DNA from: an uncultured Lachnospiraceae bacterium
GTDB lineage: Bacteria; Bacillota; Clostridia; Lachnospirales; Lachnospiraceae
DNA: 64,000 nucleotides
Reading direction: 5' to 3'
NCBI GenBank assembly: GCA_910589105.1
Contig: CAJUST010000002.1
Location: 154,970-218,969 of the forward strand
Under the pieces are notes generated by a model that saw only the letters and a list, made by a program, of their open reading frames with translations, made no database searches and had not been told where the DNA came from. The translations under genes and the position numbers were made by a program. Shown in pieces: positions 1 to 6,821 of this stretch; the first letter of the stretch is position 1; every line of letters starts with the position of its first letter.

Positions 1-351
1 ATGCGGCCGGCAATGTATGGCGCATACCACCATATTACTGTAATGGGAAAAGACAATTCCGTATGTAACCATAAATACGATATTACAGGTTCCCTCTGTG
101 AAAATAACGACAAATTTGCAGTGGACCGGATGCTTCCTAAAATTGAGATTGGAGATCTTTTAGTAATCCATGATACAGGGGCCCATGGGTTTGCAATGGG
201 CTATAACTACAATGGGAAACTTAAATCTGCTGAAATCCTCTTAAAGCAGGACGGAAGCTTTGAGCTGATCCGCCGCGCAGAAACCCCGAAAGATTACTTT
301 TCGACCTTTGATTGTTTTAATATTTACGAAAAAATCAAAAAACACTTGTAA
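1..351 (+). CDS. lysA: Diaminopimelate decarboxylase, C-terminal part (gene cut by window edge)
   Basis: The reading frame is open at the left edge and stops at 349-351, so the true start lies outside the window and the ATG at base 1 is probably internal. The 116 visible residues carry the C-terminal signature of the fold-type III PLP decarboxylases: MRPAMYGAYHHI, then GSLCENNDKFAVDR with the active-site Cys from the partner subunit, then a DTGAHGFAMGYNYNGK segment. The enzyme decarboxylates meso-diaminopimelate to L-lysine in the cytoplasm. Its 3' end carries a possible promoter for the tRNA gene that follows. The identification is firm because these C-terminal motifs are distinctive; only length and start cannot be judged. 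Confidence 0.93.
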   Translation: MRPAMYGAYHHITVMGKDNSVCNHKYDITGSLCENNDKFAVDRMLPKIEIGDLLVIHDTGAHGFAMGYNYNGKLKSAEILLKQDGSFELIRRAETPKDYFSTFDCFNIYEKIKKHL

Positions 352-374
352 TTTTAAAAAAAATATGATAGTAT
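346..374 (+). promoter_or_regulatory. Candidate promoter for tRNA-Leu
   Basis: TTGTAA at 346-351, which overlaps the lysA stop, is followed after 17 bases by TAGTAT at 369-374. The -10 is weak (4 of 6). It sits about 30 bases before the mature tRNA. Confidence 0.4.
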
Positions 375-403
375 ACTACTTGTCCGGTTAAAATGGACAA
401 AGA

Positions 404-487
404 GCCGGCGTGTCGGAATTGGCAGACGAGGCAGACTCAAAATCTGTTGGCGGCAACGTCGTATGGGTTCAAGTCCCATCGCCGGCA
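404..487 (+). tRNA. tRNA-Leu (anticodon CAA)
   Basis: The 7-bp acceptor stem pairs 404-410 with 480-486, and A487 is the discriminator base. The anticodon stem is 431-435 with 443-447 around the loop CTCAAAA, giving anticodon CAA at 438-440, which reads UUG. A long variable arm and a T-arm with GGTTCAAGTCCC complete a class II leucine tRNA of 84 bases. The 3' CCA is not encoded: the next bases are TCC. A Rho-independent terminator follows 11 bases downstream, so it looks like a single-gene transcript. Confidence 0.96.
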
Positions 488-497
488 TCCTAAGATA

Positions 498-530
498 AGA
501 AGCATAGAAAAATCTATGTTTCTTTTTTTA
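498..530 (+). terminator. Rho-independent terminator after tRNA-Leu
   Basis: An 11-bp stem (498-508 with 513-523, one G-U pair) with an AAAA loop runs into a T-rich tail ending near 529. Confidence 0.85.
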
Positions 531-603
531 TTCAAAGGAAAATTTCAAGTCTTTGCCATTTAACCGGTTTTCTACTATATTAAAAAAGAAAGGGTTTTTA
601 ACA

Positions 604-1449
604 ATGCAGCCTGAAACAATCCCGAAATTAAACCATATTCCAATGCAAGACGCTAAAATGCTTCCTCTGTTTCAATTTCCACTTCTTACCGAGAGCGGAA
701 TTGTCAAACATGCTTTTACGACACGCCTTGGCGGAGTCAGCGAAGGGATTTTTGAAAGCTTGAATTTAAGTTTTTCCAGAGGCGATGATAACGCGCGCGT
801 GGAAGAAAATTTTAAAAGGCTCTCTTTGGCGTTAGGGGTGGAATATGAAAGTTTTGTCTGTTTAAGCCAGACGCATACGGCAAATGTAGTCCGCATAAGC
901 CACACGGACGCCGGAACCGGAATCCTCTATCCCCAACGGTTCCACGGTGTGGACGGAATGGTGGCAAACGATGTGGGCGTTACTCTTTTGACTTACCATG
1001 CGGACTGCGTTCCCCTTTATTTCGTCGATCCTGTTCATCGCGCGATTGGCTTAAGCCATTCCGGGTGGCGTGGGACAGCCGCAAAAATCGGGCAAAAAAC
1101 GCTTAAAAAAATGCAGGAGGAATTTCATACAGATCCAAAAGACGTCCTTTGCGCCATAGGCCCTTCTATCTGCCCAAATTGCTATGAAGTGGGAGAAGAT
1201 GTGGCGGAAGCGTTTTTGGAGGGATTTGGCGGGCGGGAACGTGAAATTTTTACCAAAAAAGAAAACGGGGCATATTTGCTTAATTTATGGAAAGCCAACG
1301 AAATAATATTAATAGAAGCCGGTATCCTCCCCGCGCATTTAGCAGTGACGAATGTCTGCACCTGCTGTAATCCGAAGTTATTGTTTTCCCACCGCGCATC
1401 TTGTGGCAGACGCGGCAACCTGGCGGCGGTTCTGGCATTATCTGAATAG
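604..1449 (+). CDS. pgeF: Peptidoglycan editing factor PgeF / YlmD-YfiH family multicopper-oxidase-like protein
   Basis: The 281-residue protein matches the DUF152 (YfiH/YlmD/LACC1) family. The conserved metal-site trio is visible: His91 in SQTHTANV, Cys135 in HADCVPLYF and His152 in SHSGWRGT, followed by a C-terminal CTCCNPKLLFSHR block. In Escherichia coli this family prevents wrong amino acids entering peptidoglycan precursors; purine-nucleoside phosphorolysis has also been shown for members, so the exact substrate here is open. I chose ATG 604 over the TTG at 553 because the AAAGAAAGGG stretch upstream is the only ribosome-site-like sequence and the family does not need the extra residues. 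The next gene follows after 16 bases, suggesting co-transcription. Confidence 0.9.
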   Translation: MQPETIPKLNHIPMQDAKMLPLFQFPLLTESGIVKHAFTTRLGGVSEGIFESLNLSFSRGDDNARVEENFKRLSLALGVEYESFVCLSQTHTANVVRISHTDAGTGILYPQRFHGVDGMVANDVGVTLLTYHADCVPLYFVDPVHRAIGLSHSGWRGTAAKIGQKTLKKMQEEFHTDPKDVLCAIGPSICPNCYEVGEDVAEAFLEGFGGREREIFTKKENGAYLLNLWKANEIILIEAGILPAHLAVTNVCTCCNPKLLFSHRASCGRRGNLAAVLALSE

Positions 1450-1465
1450 GATAGGGAGGAAAAAG

Positions 1466-1753
1466 ATGCAGGAAAAAATCTACGAATATGATTCGGAAAT
1501 TTATGAAGCAAGCCAAAAAGGCGGCGCCTATGTAAAATTCCCCTATGACGTGAGGGAAGAATTTCAGGCGGGACGCGTAAAAGTCCATGTGGAATTTGAT
1601 GGAGAGCCTTACGATGGGAGCGTGGTGAATATGGGAGTGAAAAATCCGGACGGCTCCATTTGTTATATCATTGGAATCCGGAAGGAGATTAGGGCAAAAA
1701 TCAAAAAACAGACAGGCGATACTGTCCATATAAAAGTAACGCCACGTTTCTAA
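1466..1753 (+). CDS. DUF1905 domain-containing small protein
   Basis: The 95-residue cytoplasmic protein has the compact beta-rich pattern of DUF1905: an early GGAYVKFPYDVREEF segment, then a VHVEFDGEPYDGSVVNMG strand pair and a GIRKEIRAKIKKQTGDTVHI ending. The start at 1466 is supported by GGGAGG at 1454-1459 with a 6-base spacer. It lies 16 bases after pgeF and is probably in the same transcript. No enzymatic residues are recognisable and the molecular role of DUF1905 is unknown; the family name rests on the FPYDV/GEPYDGSV/GIRKEIR pattern. Confidence 0.75.
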   Translation: MQEKIYEYDSEIYEASQKGGAYVKFPYDVREEFQAGRVKVHVEFDGEPYDGSVVNMGVKNPDGSICYIIGIRKEIRAKIKKQTGDTVHIKVTPRF

Positions 1754-1776
1754 ACGCTTCATTCCGAAAAATATGC

Positions 1777-1805
1777 TTGTAATTCTTCATTCATCTATGT
1801 ATAAT
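1777..1805 (+). promoter_or_regulatory. Sigma-A-type promoter for Na/Pi cotransporter gene
   Basis: TTGTAA (1777-1782), a 17-base spacer and a perfect TATAAT (1800-1805). It is about 50 bases before the ATG at 1858. Confidence 0.8.
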
Positions 1806-1857
1806 AACAATCGTATCTTGGGAACGCCAAAAAATACCAATGATGAGGAAAACAAAT

Positions 1858-3645
1858 ATGGGAATTACATCGATTTTATTGCTTTTGAGCGGCGTAGCGC
1901 TGTTTTTGTTTGGAATGTCACTGATGGGGGACGGCCTAAAGCGGGTAGCGGGAAATAAATTAGAGCCGGTTTTATACCGTCTGACAAACACGCCGCTCAA
2001 AGGAATACTTTTAGGGGCGGGGGTTACGGCAATTATCCAGTCATCTTCTGCTACGACAGTGATGGTGGTAGGATTTGTAAACTCCGGCATGATGAAAGTT
2101 TCGCAGGCAATCGGAATCATTATGGGCGCAAACATCGGCACAAGCATAACAGGCTGGATTCTCTGCCTGTCCTATGTGGAAGGATCAGAAGGCATTGCCC
2201 AGTTGTTATCCACGGCGACCATTTCCGCAATCGTCGCAATCATTGGCATTATATTTAAAATGTTTATCAAAAAAGCAGCCTACCGGAATGTCGGCGAAAT
2301 CATGTTAGGGTTTTCTATTTTAATGACGGGTATGCAGACTATGAGCAGTTCCGTCGCAGTATTAAAAGAAAATCCGCGTTTTATTAACGGGCTGACGATG
2401 TTTTCCAATCCGGCAATGGGAATCTTAATTGGAATTTTAATTACGGCAGTCCTTCAAAGCGCATCCGCGTCCGTAGGAATCTTACAGGCATTGTCTGTGA
2501 CGGGAACCATCAGTTTTGCCACTGCCCTTCCTGTCATTATGGGAATCGGCGTCGGCGCGGCGTGTCCGGTTCTATTGTCCGCCATCGGCACAAATAACAA
2601 TGGCAGACGCACTGCCCTTATCTACCTGTTAAATGACTTGTTCGGCATGATATTCTGGTCAGTCGCCTTTTATTCCATACATGCGGCCGTCCATTTCAGT
2701 TTTATGGATATAAAAATGGGAGCTGTGCAGATTGCCCTTTTAAATACGGTATTCCGTACAGCGACGATACTTGTGCTTATGCCGTTTATCAAATGGATTG
2801 AGCGTTTTGTGTTCTGGCTGGTAAAGGATTCCGAAGAAGAACAGGAAGAACTTGCGGATTTTGAGCTGTTAGAAGAACGCTTCCTTGCATATCCCGCCAT
2901 TGCGATTAACCAGAGCCATAAAGCCATGAACGGCATGGCGAAAAAAGCAAGGAAAAATATTTTTCGGGCTTTTTCCTTAATGGAACACTATTCGCAGGAA
3001 AAATATCAGAAAATTCAGGAAAAAGAAAACTTAATTGATAAATATGAAGATCGTCTTGGCGCATATTTAATGCAGCTTACCGGAAAAGAAATGAGCGTCG
3101 TACAGAGTATGCAGCTTTCTAAATTTTTACATACCATCAGTGATTTTGAGCGTTTAGGCGACCATGCGGTCAACGTGTCACAAGTGGCTCAGGAGCTTTA
3201 CGAGAAAAAAATCTCTTTTTCTGAAGATGCCCAGTACGAACTGGAAGTGTTGGAAAACGCCCTTCAGGAAATTATGGATCTGACGGTATATGCGTTTTGC
3301 GAAGACAATTTAGAGAGCGCGGTAAAAGTGGAGCCTTTGCGTGAGCTGATCGCCATTTTATGCGACGAGTTAAAACTCCGCCATATTACACGTCTTAGAA
3401 ATGGAGAATGTAAACTAAAGCAGGGCTTTGCCTTTAACGATTTATTAAATAACTTAGAGAGGATTGCCGCCCATTGCTCCAACATTGCGGTGGCCATGAT
3501 AGAGTTAGAAGCGGAGGAGTTTGACACGCACGAATATTTAAGAAGCGTGAAAGGTTTAAAAAATGCCAACTATTCCGAGCAGTTTGAATTTTATGAAAAT
3601 AAGTATGATATTAACAGCTATAAAAAAGTAAAAAAGAAAGCCTGA
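1858..3645 (+). CDS. Na+/phosphate cotransporter family protein with C-terminal PhoU-like domain
   Basis: The 595-residue membrane protein has the twin QSS repeats of the NptA/SLC34-like Na/Pi symporters (PF02690): QSSSATTVMVVGFVNSG in the first half and the matching QSASASVGILQALSVTG in the second. About eight hydrophobic helices fill roughly residues 5-325. A long charged helical region after residue 335, including FLHTISDFERLGDHAVNVS, has the PhoU pattern. It probably imports phosphate driven by sodium, with the PhoU part regulating or gating. ATG 1858 is preferred over 1840/1843 because GAGGAA at 1845-1850 is correctly spaced only for 1858. It has its own promoter and a strong terminator, so it is monocistronic. 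Confidence 0.92.
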   Translation: MGITSILLLLSGVALFLFGMSLMGDGLKRVAGNKLEPVLYRLTNTPLKGILLGAGVTAIIQSSSATTVMVVGFVNSGMMKVSQAIGIIMGANIGTSITGWILCLSYVEGSEGIAQLLSTATISAIVAIIGIIFKMFIKKAAYRNVGEIMLGFSILMTGMQTMSSSVAVLKENPRFINGLTMFSNPAMGILIGILITAVLQSASASVGILQALSVTGTISFATALPVIMGIGVGAACPVLLSAIGTNNNGRRTALIYLLNDLFGMIFWSVAFYSIHAAVHFSFMDIKMGAVQIALLNTVFRTATILVLMPFIKWIERFVFWLVKDSEEEQEELADFELLEERFLAYPAIAINQSHKAMNGMAKKARKNIFRAFSLMEHYSQEKYQKIQEKENLIDKYEDRLGAYLMQLTGKEMSVVQSMQLSKFLHTISDFERLGDHAVNVSQVAQELYEKKISFSEDAQYELEVLENALQEIMDLTVYAFCEDNLESAVKVEPLRELIAILCDELKLRHITRLRNGECKLKQGFAFNDLLNNLERIAAHCSNIAVAMIELEAEEFDTHEYLRSVKGLKNANYSEQFEFYENKYDINSYKKVKKKA

Positions 3646-3742
3646 ACCAGATCTTCACATTTGGTTATACATTTTTTATAATTTTTATGATTCTTTCATC
3701 TCAAAGACAAGATTTGTTCAAATTTATCTGCTATATTAATCT

Positions 3743-3758
3743 TATCACAGATGTGATA
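3743..3758. promoter_or_regulatory. Operator-like palindrome
   Basis: TATCACA-GA-TGTGATA is a perfect 7+7 palindrome in an AT-rich 145-base stretch between the cotransporter stop and its terminator. No binding protein can be named. Nothing else with coding character is visible in the gap 3646-3790. Confidence 0.35.
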
Positions 3759-3790
3759 CAAACTTTTTCATAAACTCTCCCCTTTAAAAG

Positions 3791-3840
3791 GGCTGCTGTT
3801 ACCGACGGTTGGGAAGCCGGCGGTACAGCGGCTTTTTTTT
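3791..3840 (+). terminator. Rho-independent terminator
   Basis: A GC-rich stem (GCTGCTGT-TACCG with CGGTACAGCGGC, one bulged T) is followed by eight T residues at 3833-3840. It closes the cotransporter transcript. Confidence 0.88.
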
Positions 3841-3867
3841 GCCTAAATATACGTTTCTTGTTACCGC

Positions 3868-3896
3868 TTGCAGGAAGTTTTATGCTCTGTTATAAT
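3868..3896 (+). promoter_or_regulatory. Promoter placing +1 at or near the GNAT start codon
   Basis: TTGCAG (3868-3873), a 17-base spacer and TATAAT (3891-3896). A normal +1 six to seven bases downstream of the -10 falls at about 3903, the ATG of the acetyltransferase, which predicts a leaderless or nearly leaderless mRNA. Confidence 0.6.
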
Positions 3897-3902
3897 CAAA
3901 TT

Positions 3903-4394
3903 ATGAAGAACCGAATCGAATGCGACCGTCTGGACATATGTCCGCTTTCCATAGAAGAAATGAGGCGCTTACAAAAAGACAACCAAACAACCGCCGTAAA
4001 ATCTGTCCTATCCGAAGTGATAAAGTCCGCGATTGCGCATAAAATAGAACGAATGGGAAAAGCTCCCATCGAAGCCCACCCATGGCTGACGTATTGGCTT
4101 GCAACGGAAAAAACAAGCGGCGCAGGCATTGGGCTGATTGGGACAAAAAGCCTTCCGGACTTAAAAGGCAGCGTGGAAATCGGCTATGCCATTGCAAGGG
4201 AATACAGGAATTGCGGATATATGACAGAAGCCCTTACCGGATTTTTAGACTGGCTGTATGAATGCCCTTTCTGCGAAAGCGCAACCCTTGCAATCCGAAG
4301 CGCCAACGCCCCGTCAGCGCGTGTGGCTGAAAAATGCGGTTTCCAATTTGAGGGGATGCGGGATATTTACAAAATATATCGTTATTGGCTGTAG
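3903..4394 (+). CDS. GNAT family N-acetyltransferase (RimJ/RimL-like)
   Basis: The 163-residue cytoplasmic protein shows the RimJ/RimL-type GNAT layout: an N-terminal substrate strand (CDRLDICPLSIEEM), IGLIGTKSLPDLKGSVEIGYAI for the beta-4/beta-5 core, the acetyl-CoA loop region REYRNCGYMTEALTGFL (a variant of R-x-x-G-x-A) and the ending NAPSARVAEKCGFQFEGMRD. It should transfer acetyl from acetyl-CoA to an amine, perhaps an N-terminus, but the substrate cannot be told. ATG 3903 fits family starts; ATG 3882 has an AGGAAG four bases ahead but would lie upstream of the mapped -10. Convincing homologous motifs, uncertain translation start. Confidence 0.85.
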   Translation: MKNRIECDRLDICPLSIEEMRRLQKDNQTTAVKSVLSEVIKSAIAHKIERMGKAPIEAHPWLTYWLATEKTSGAGIGLIGTKSLPDLKGSVEIGYAIAREYRNCGYMTEALTGFLDWLYECPFCESATLAIRSANAPSARVAEKCGFQFEGMRDIYKIYRYWL

Positions 4395-4411
4395 AATCCT
4401 GACAATTCCTG

Positions 4412-4440
4412 TTGATAAAAAGTTCACAATATTATAAAAT
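4412..4440 (+). promoter_or_regulatory. Promoter for hydrogenase gene
   Basis: TTGATA (4412-4417), 17-base spacer, TAAAAT (4435-4440). The predicted +1 is only a few bases before the AGGAGA ribosome site at 4451. Confidence 0.6.
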
Positions 4441-4463
4441 AAAAAGAAAAAGGAGAGAATGGA

Positions 4464-5930
4464 ATGTACGCGGATGAGAACGTAATTAAAATTAAACATG
4501 AGGTGTTGTATGAAGTGGCGAAACTGGCGTTAGAAGGGACTTTGGCAGAAGAAAGGGATCATATCCCGAATAAGCTGATTCCGGGCCCTCTCCCGCAGTT
4601 TCGATGCTGTATTTATAAAGAAAGGGAAATTATCCGTCAGAGAATCCGCTTGGCGGAAGGCAAGGCGCCAGGTCCGGTAGATGACGGCAATATTATTCAG
4701 GTAATCAGCTCTGCCTGTGAAGACTGCCCAATTTCCCGTTATGTCGTAACGGACAACTGCCAGAACTGTATCGGGAAAGCATGTATCAACGCATGTAATT
4801 TTGAGGCGATTTCCATTGGGAATAACCGTTCCCACATTGACCCGTCCAAATGTAAAGAATGTGGGAAATGCGCGAAAGCCTGTCCATACCATGCGATTGC
4901 AGACTTGAAGCGTCCCTGTAAATTCAGTTGTCCCGTCAATGCTATTACAAACGATGAGAATGGAATCTCGGTAATAGACGAGAAGAAGTGCATTCGATGC
5001 GGGCTTTGCATACATAAATGCCCATTTGGCGCAATTGGCTCTAAAACGTTTATTGTAGATGTAATTGAAGCCCTAAAATCAGATAAGCCTGTTTATGCAA
5101 TTTTGGCTCCGGCGACGGAAGGGCAGTTTGGGACAGAGATTACGATGCACAGTTGGCGTAACGCTATGCGTCTGCTTGGATTTAAAGATTTAGTGGAAGC
5201 AGGGCTTGGCGGCGATATGACGACAATGGCGGAAGCGGAAGAATGGTATGAGGCGTATCAAAAAGGCGAGAAAAAAACGACTTCCTGTTGTCCGGGATTT
5301 GTCAATATGATTCGTAAGCACTATCCGGAATTGGAAGATAAGATTTCCACGGCAGTTTCCCCGATGTGCGCAGTGTCCCGTATGATTAAGGCAAAAGAAC
5401 CGGGAGCGGTTACTGTATTTATCGGGCCTTGCATTGCAAAGAAATCCGAAGCCAACGAGCATAAAATAGAAGGAAATGTTGATTTTGTCCTGACCTATAG
5501 TGAAGTCCGCGCCATTATGAAAGCAAAAGGCGTAGAATTACAGCCGTCAGACAATGACTATCAGGAATCTTCCACATTTGGAAAACGCTTCGGCAATTCC
5601 GGCGGCGTGACTGCTTCTGTATTGGAATATATGAAAGAAAAAGATTATGACTGCAATCCAAAAGTCTGCAAAGCAAACGGTTCTGCAGAATGTAAGAAAG
5701 CATTGCTGTTGTTAAAAGCCGGAAAACTGCCAGATGATTTTATTGAAGGCATGGCCTGCGTCGGCGGATGCGTTGGAGGCCCAAGCGCATTTAAAAACCA
5801 GCTTCAGGCAAAGAAAGACCGTGATACGTTAATTGGCAAAGCGGATGCGCGGACGATTACAGGCAATCTGGATCATTATGAAATGGATCGGTTTTCCATG
5901 CATCGCGTGGAGCATTCTACGGAAGCATAG
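4464..5930 (+). CDS. [FeFe]-hydrogenase, monomeric, group-B-like
   Basis: The 488-residue protein combines several ferredoxin-type [4Fe-4S] motifs with the three H-cluster signatures. The ferredoxin region (about residues 90-195) includes CKECGKCAKACPY and CIRCGLCIHKCPF. The H-cluster motifs are TSCCPGF, GPCIAKKSE and GMACVGGCVGGP. The Phe after TSCCPG and the GPCxAKK form, rather than MPCxxK, point to the group B subclass common in gut clostridia; this assignment is from memory of the motifs. It likely couples reduced ferredoxin to H2 metabolism in the cytoplasm. The start at 4464 has AGGAGA with a 7-base spacer. No maturase genes (hydEFG) are nearby. Confidence 0.88.
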   Translation: MYADENVIKIKHEVLYEVAKLALEGTLAEERDHIPNKLIPGPLPQFRCCIYKEREIIRQRIRLAEGKAPGPVDDGNIIQVISSACEDCPISRYVVTDNCQNCIGKACINACNFEAISIGNNRSHIDPSKCKECGKCAKACPYHAIADLKRPCKFSCPVNAITNDENGISVIDEKKCIRCGLCIHKCPFGAIGSKTFIVDVIEALKSDKPVYAILAPATEGQFGTEITMHSWRNAMRLLGFKDLVEAGLGGDMTTMAEAEEWYEAYQKGEKKTTSCCPGFVNMIRKHYPELEDKISTAVSPMCAVSRMIKAKEPGAVTVFIGPCIAKKSEANEHKIEGNVDFVLTYSEVRAIMKAKGVELQPSDNDYQESSTFGKRFGNSGGVTASVLEYMKEKDYDCNPKVCKANGSAECKKALLLLKAGKLPDDFIEGMACVGGCVGGPSAFKNQLQAKKDRDTLIGKADARTITGNLDHYEMDRFSMHRVEHSTEA

Positions 5931-5962
5931 GGCAAACCGCAATAGATTTTTATACGATGATG

Positions 5963-6001
5963 AATCCTCCGAAAGCGGGAACTGCGCTTTCGGGGGATTT
6001 T
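5963..6001 (+). terminator. Rho-independent terminator after hydrogenase
   Basis: A 14-bp stem (5963-5976 with 5986-5999, one wobble pair) with a 9-base loop; the T tail is short. Confidence 0.75.
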
Positions 6002-6035
6002 AGATTTATAGACGCGGGATTTGGACAGATTCGGT

Positions 6036-6079
6036 TTGTAAGAAAATTGTAAGAAATTCCCTGAATGATTTGTAAGGAA
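6036..6079 (+). promoter_or_regulatory. Three TTGTAAGRAA direct repeats, likely response-regulator box
   Basis: TTGTAAGAAA at 6036-6045 and 6047-6056 and TTGTAAGGAA at 6070-6079 are spaced by 11 and 23 bases, close to one and two helical turns. This is the usual pattern for binding by OmpR-family dimers. The repeats end 41 bases before the response-regulator ATG and the last one could double as a -35, so autoregulation is likely. Confidence 0.6.
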
Positions 6080-6119
6080 TCTATTTTAAGATAGGATTAG
6101 GCGAAAAGGAGGACAGGCG

Positions 6120-6821
6120 ATGGCAAACGAATGTATTTTAGTGGCGGACGATGATAGGGAGATTGTAAAGGCGATCGCGATTTTGCTGGAAAAGGAGGGA
6201 TATAGGATATTAAAAGCATATGACGGAATGGAAGCGTTAGATCTGCTTATGCAAAATTCCACGCATTTAGTCATTATTGACGTAATGATGCCAAAGCTGG
6301 ACGGGTTATCCGCCGTTATGAGGATTCGCCAGAAGCAAAATATCCCGATTATAGTCTTAAGCGCAAAGAGTGAAGAAACCGACAAAGTATTAGGGCTTTC
6401 CATGGGCGCAGACGACTATGTGGCAAAACCTTATAATCCCGCAGAGCTTGCGGCAAGGGTGAAAAGCCATTTACGCAGATATACCAGCCTTGGGGATATT
6501 CATGCAACGGCAAATAACCGCATTTCAAACGGGCGGCTTTGTTACCATACGGACGAGCGGATGCTCTATGCAGACGGGGAACCGGTTCGTTTAACTGCAA
6601 CGGAAACGAAAATCGTAGAGCTTCTGATTCGGAATGCGGGACGCATTTTTCCAGCAGAGGAGATTTATGAACGTGTCTGGGACGAGCAGAAAGTGGTTTC
6701 AGAAAATACTGTCATGGTGCATATCCGCCGCATTCGTGAAAAAATCGAGCTGAATCCAAAAGAGCCGGAATACTTAAAGGTGGTGTGGGGAATTGGCTAC
6801 AAAATGGAAAAAATTAAATAA
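6120..6821 (+). CDS. OmpR/VanR-family response regulator
   Basis: The 233-residue protein has a receiver domain (residues 1-120) with the acidic pocket ADDD near residues 9-12, the phospho-acceptor Asp54 in VIIDVMMPKLDG, the switch Ser in IIVLSAKSEE and Lys in YVAKPYNP. A winged-helix DNA-binding domain follows (about 135-230: LTATETKIVELLIRNAGRIF, then VMVHIRRIREKIE). It is transcribed with the histidine kinase that overlaps its 3' end and presumably receives phosphate from it. AAGGAGG at 6106-6112 fixes the start. Helically phased direct repeats upstream suggest that it binds its own promoter. The regulated genes are unknown, though the downstream LRR/VWA/MoxR block is a positional candidate. 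Confidence 0.94.
   Translation: MANECILVADDDREIVKAIAILLEKEGYRILKAYDGMEALDLLMQNSTHLVIIDVMMPKLDGLSAVMRIRQKQNIPIIVLSAKSEETDKVLGLSMGADDYVAKPYNPAELAARVKSHLRRYTSLGDIHATANNRISNGRLCYHTDERMLYADGEPVRLTATETKIVELLIRNAGRIFPAEEIYERVWDEQKVVSENTVMVHIRRIREKIELNPKEPEYLKVVWGIGYKMEKIK

Noticed and set aside
1280..1762. A 160-codon minus-strand frame across pgeF and the DUF1905 gene
   Set aside because: It spans two well-supported plus-strand genes and their junction and has no motif or start signal.
4530..5015. A 161-codon minus-strand frame opposite the hydrogenase ferredoxin region
   Set aside because: The Cys codon pattern of the plus strand explains it; no start signal.
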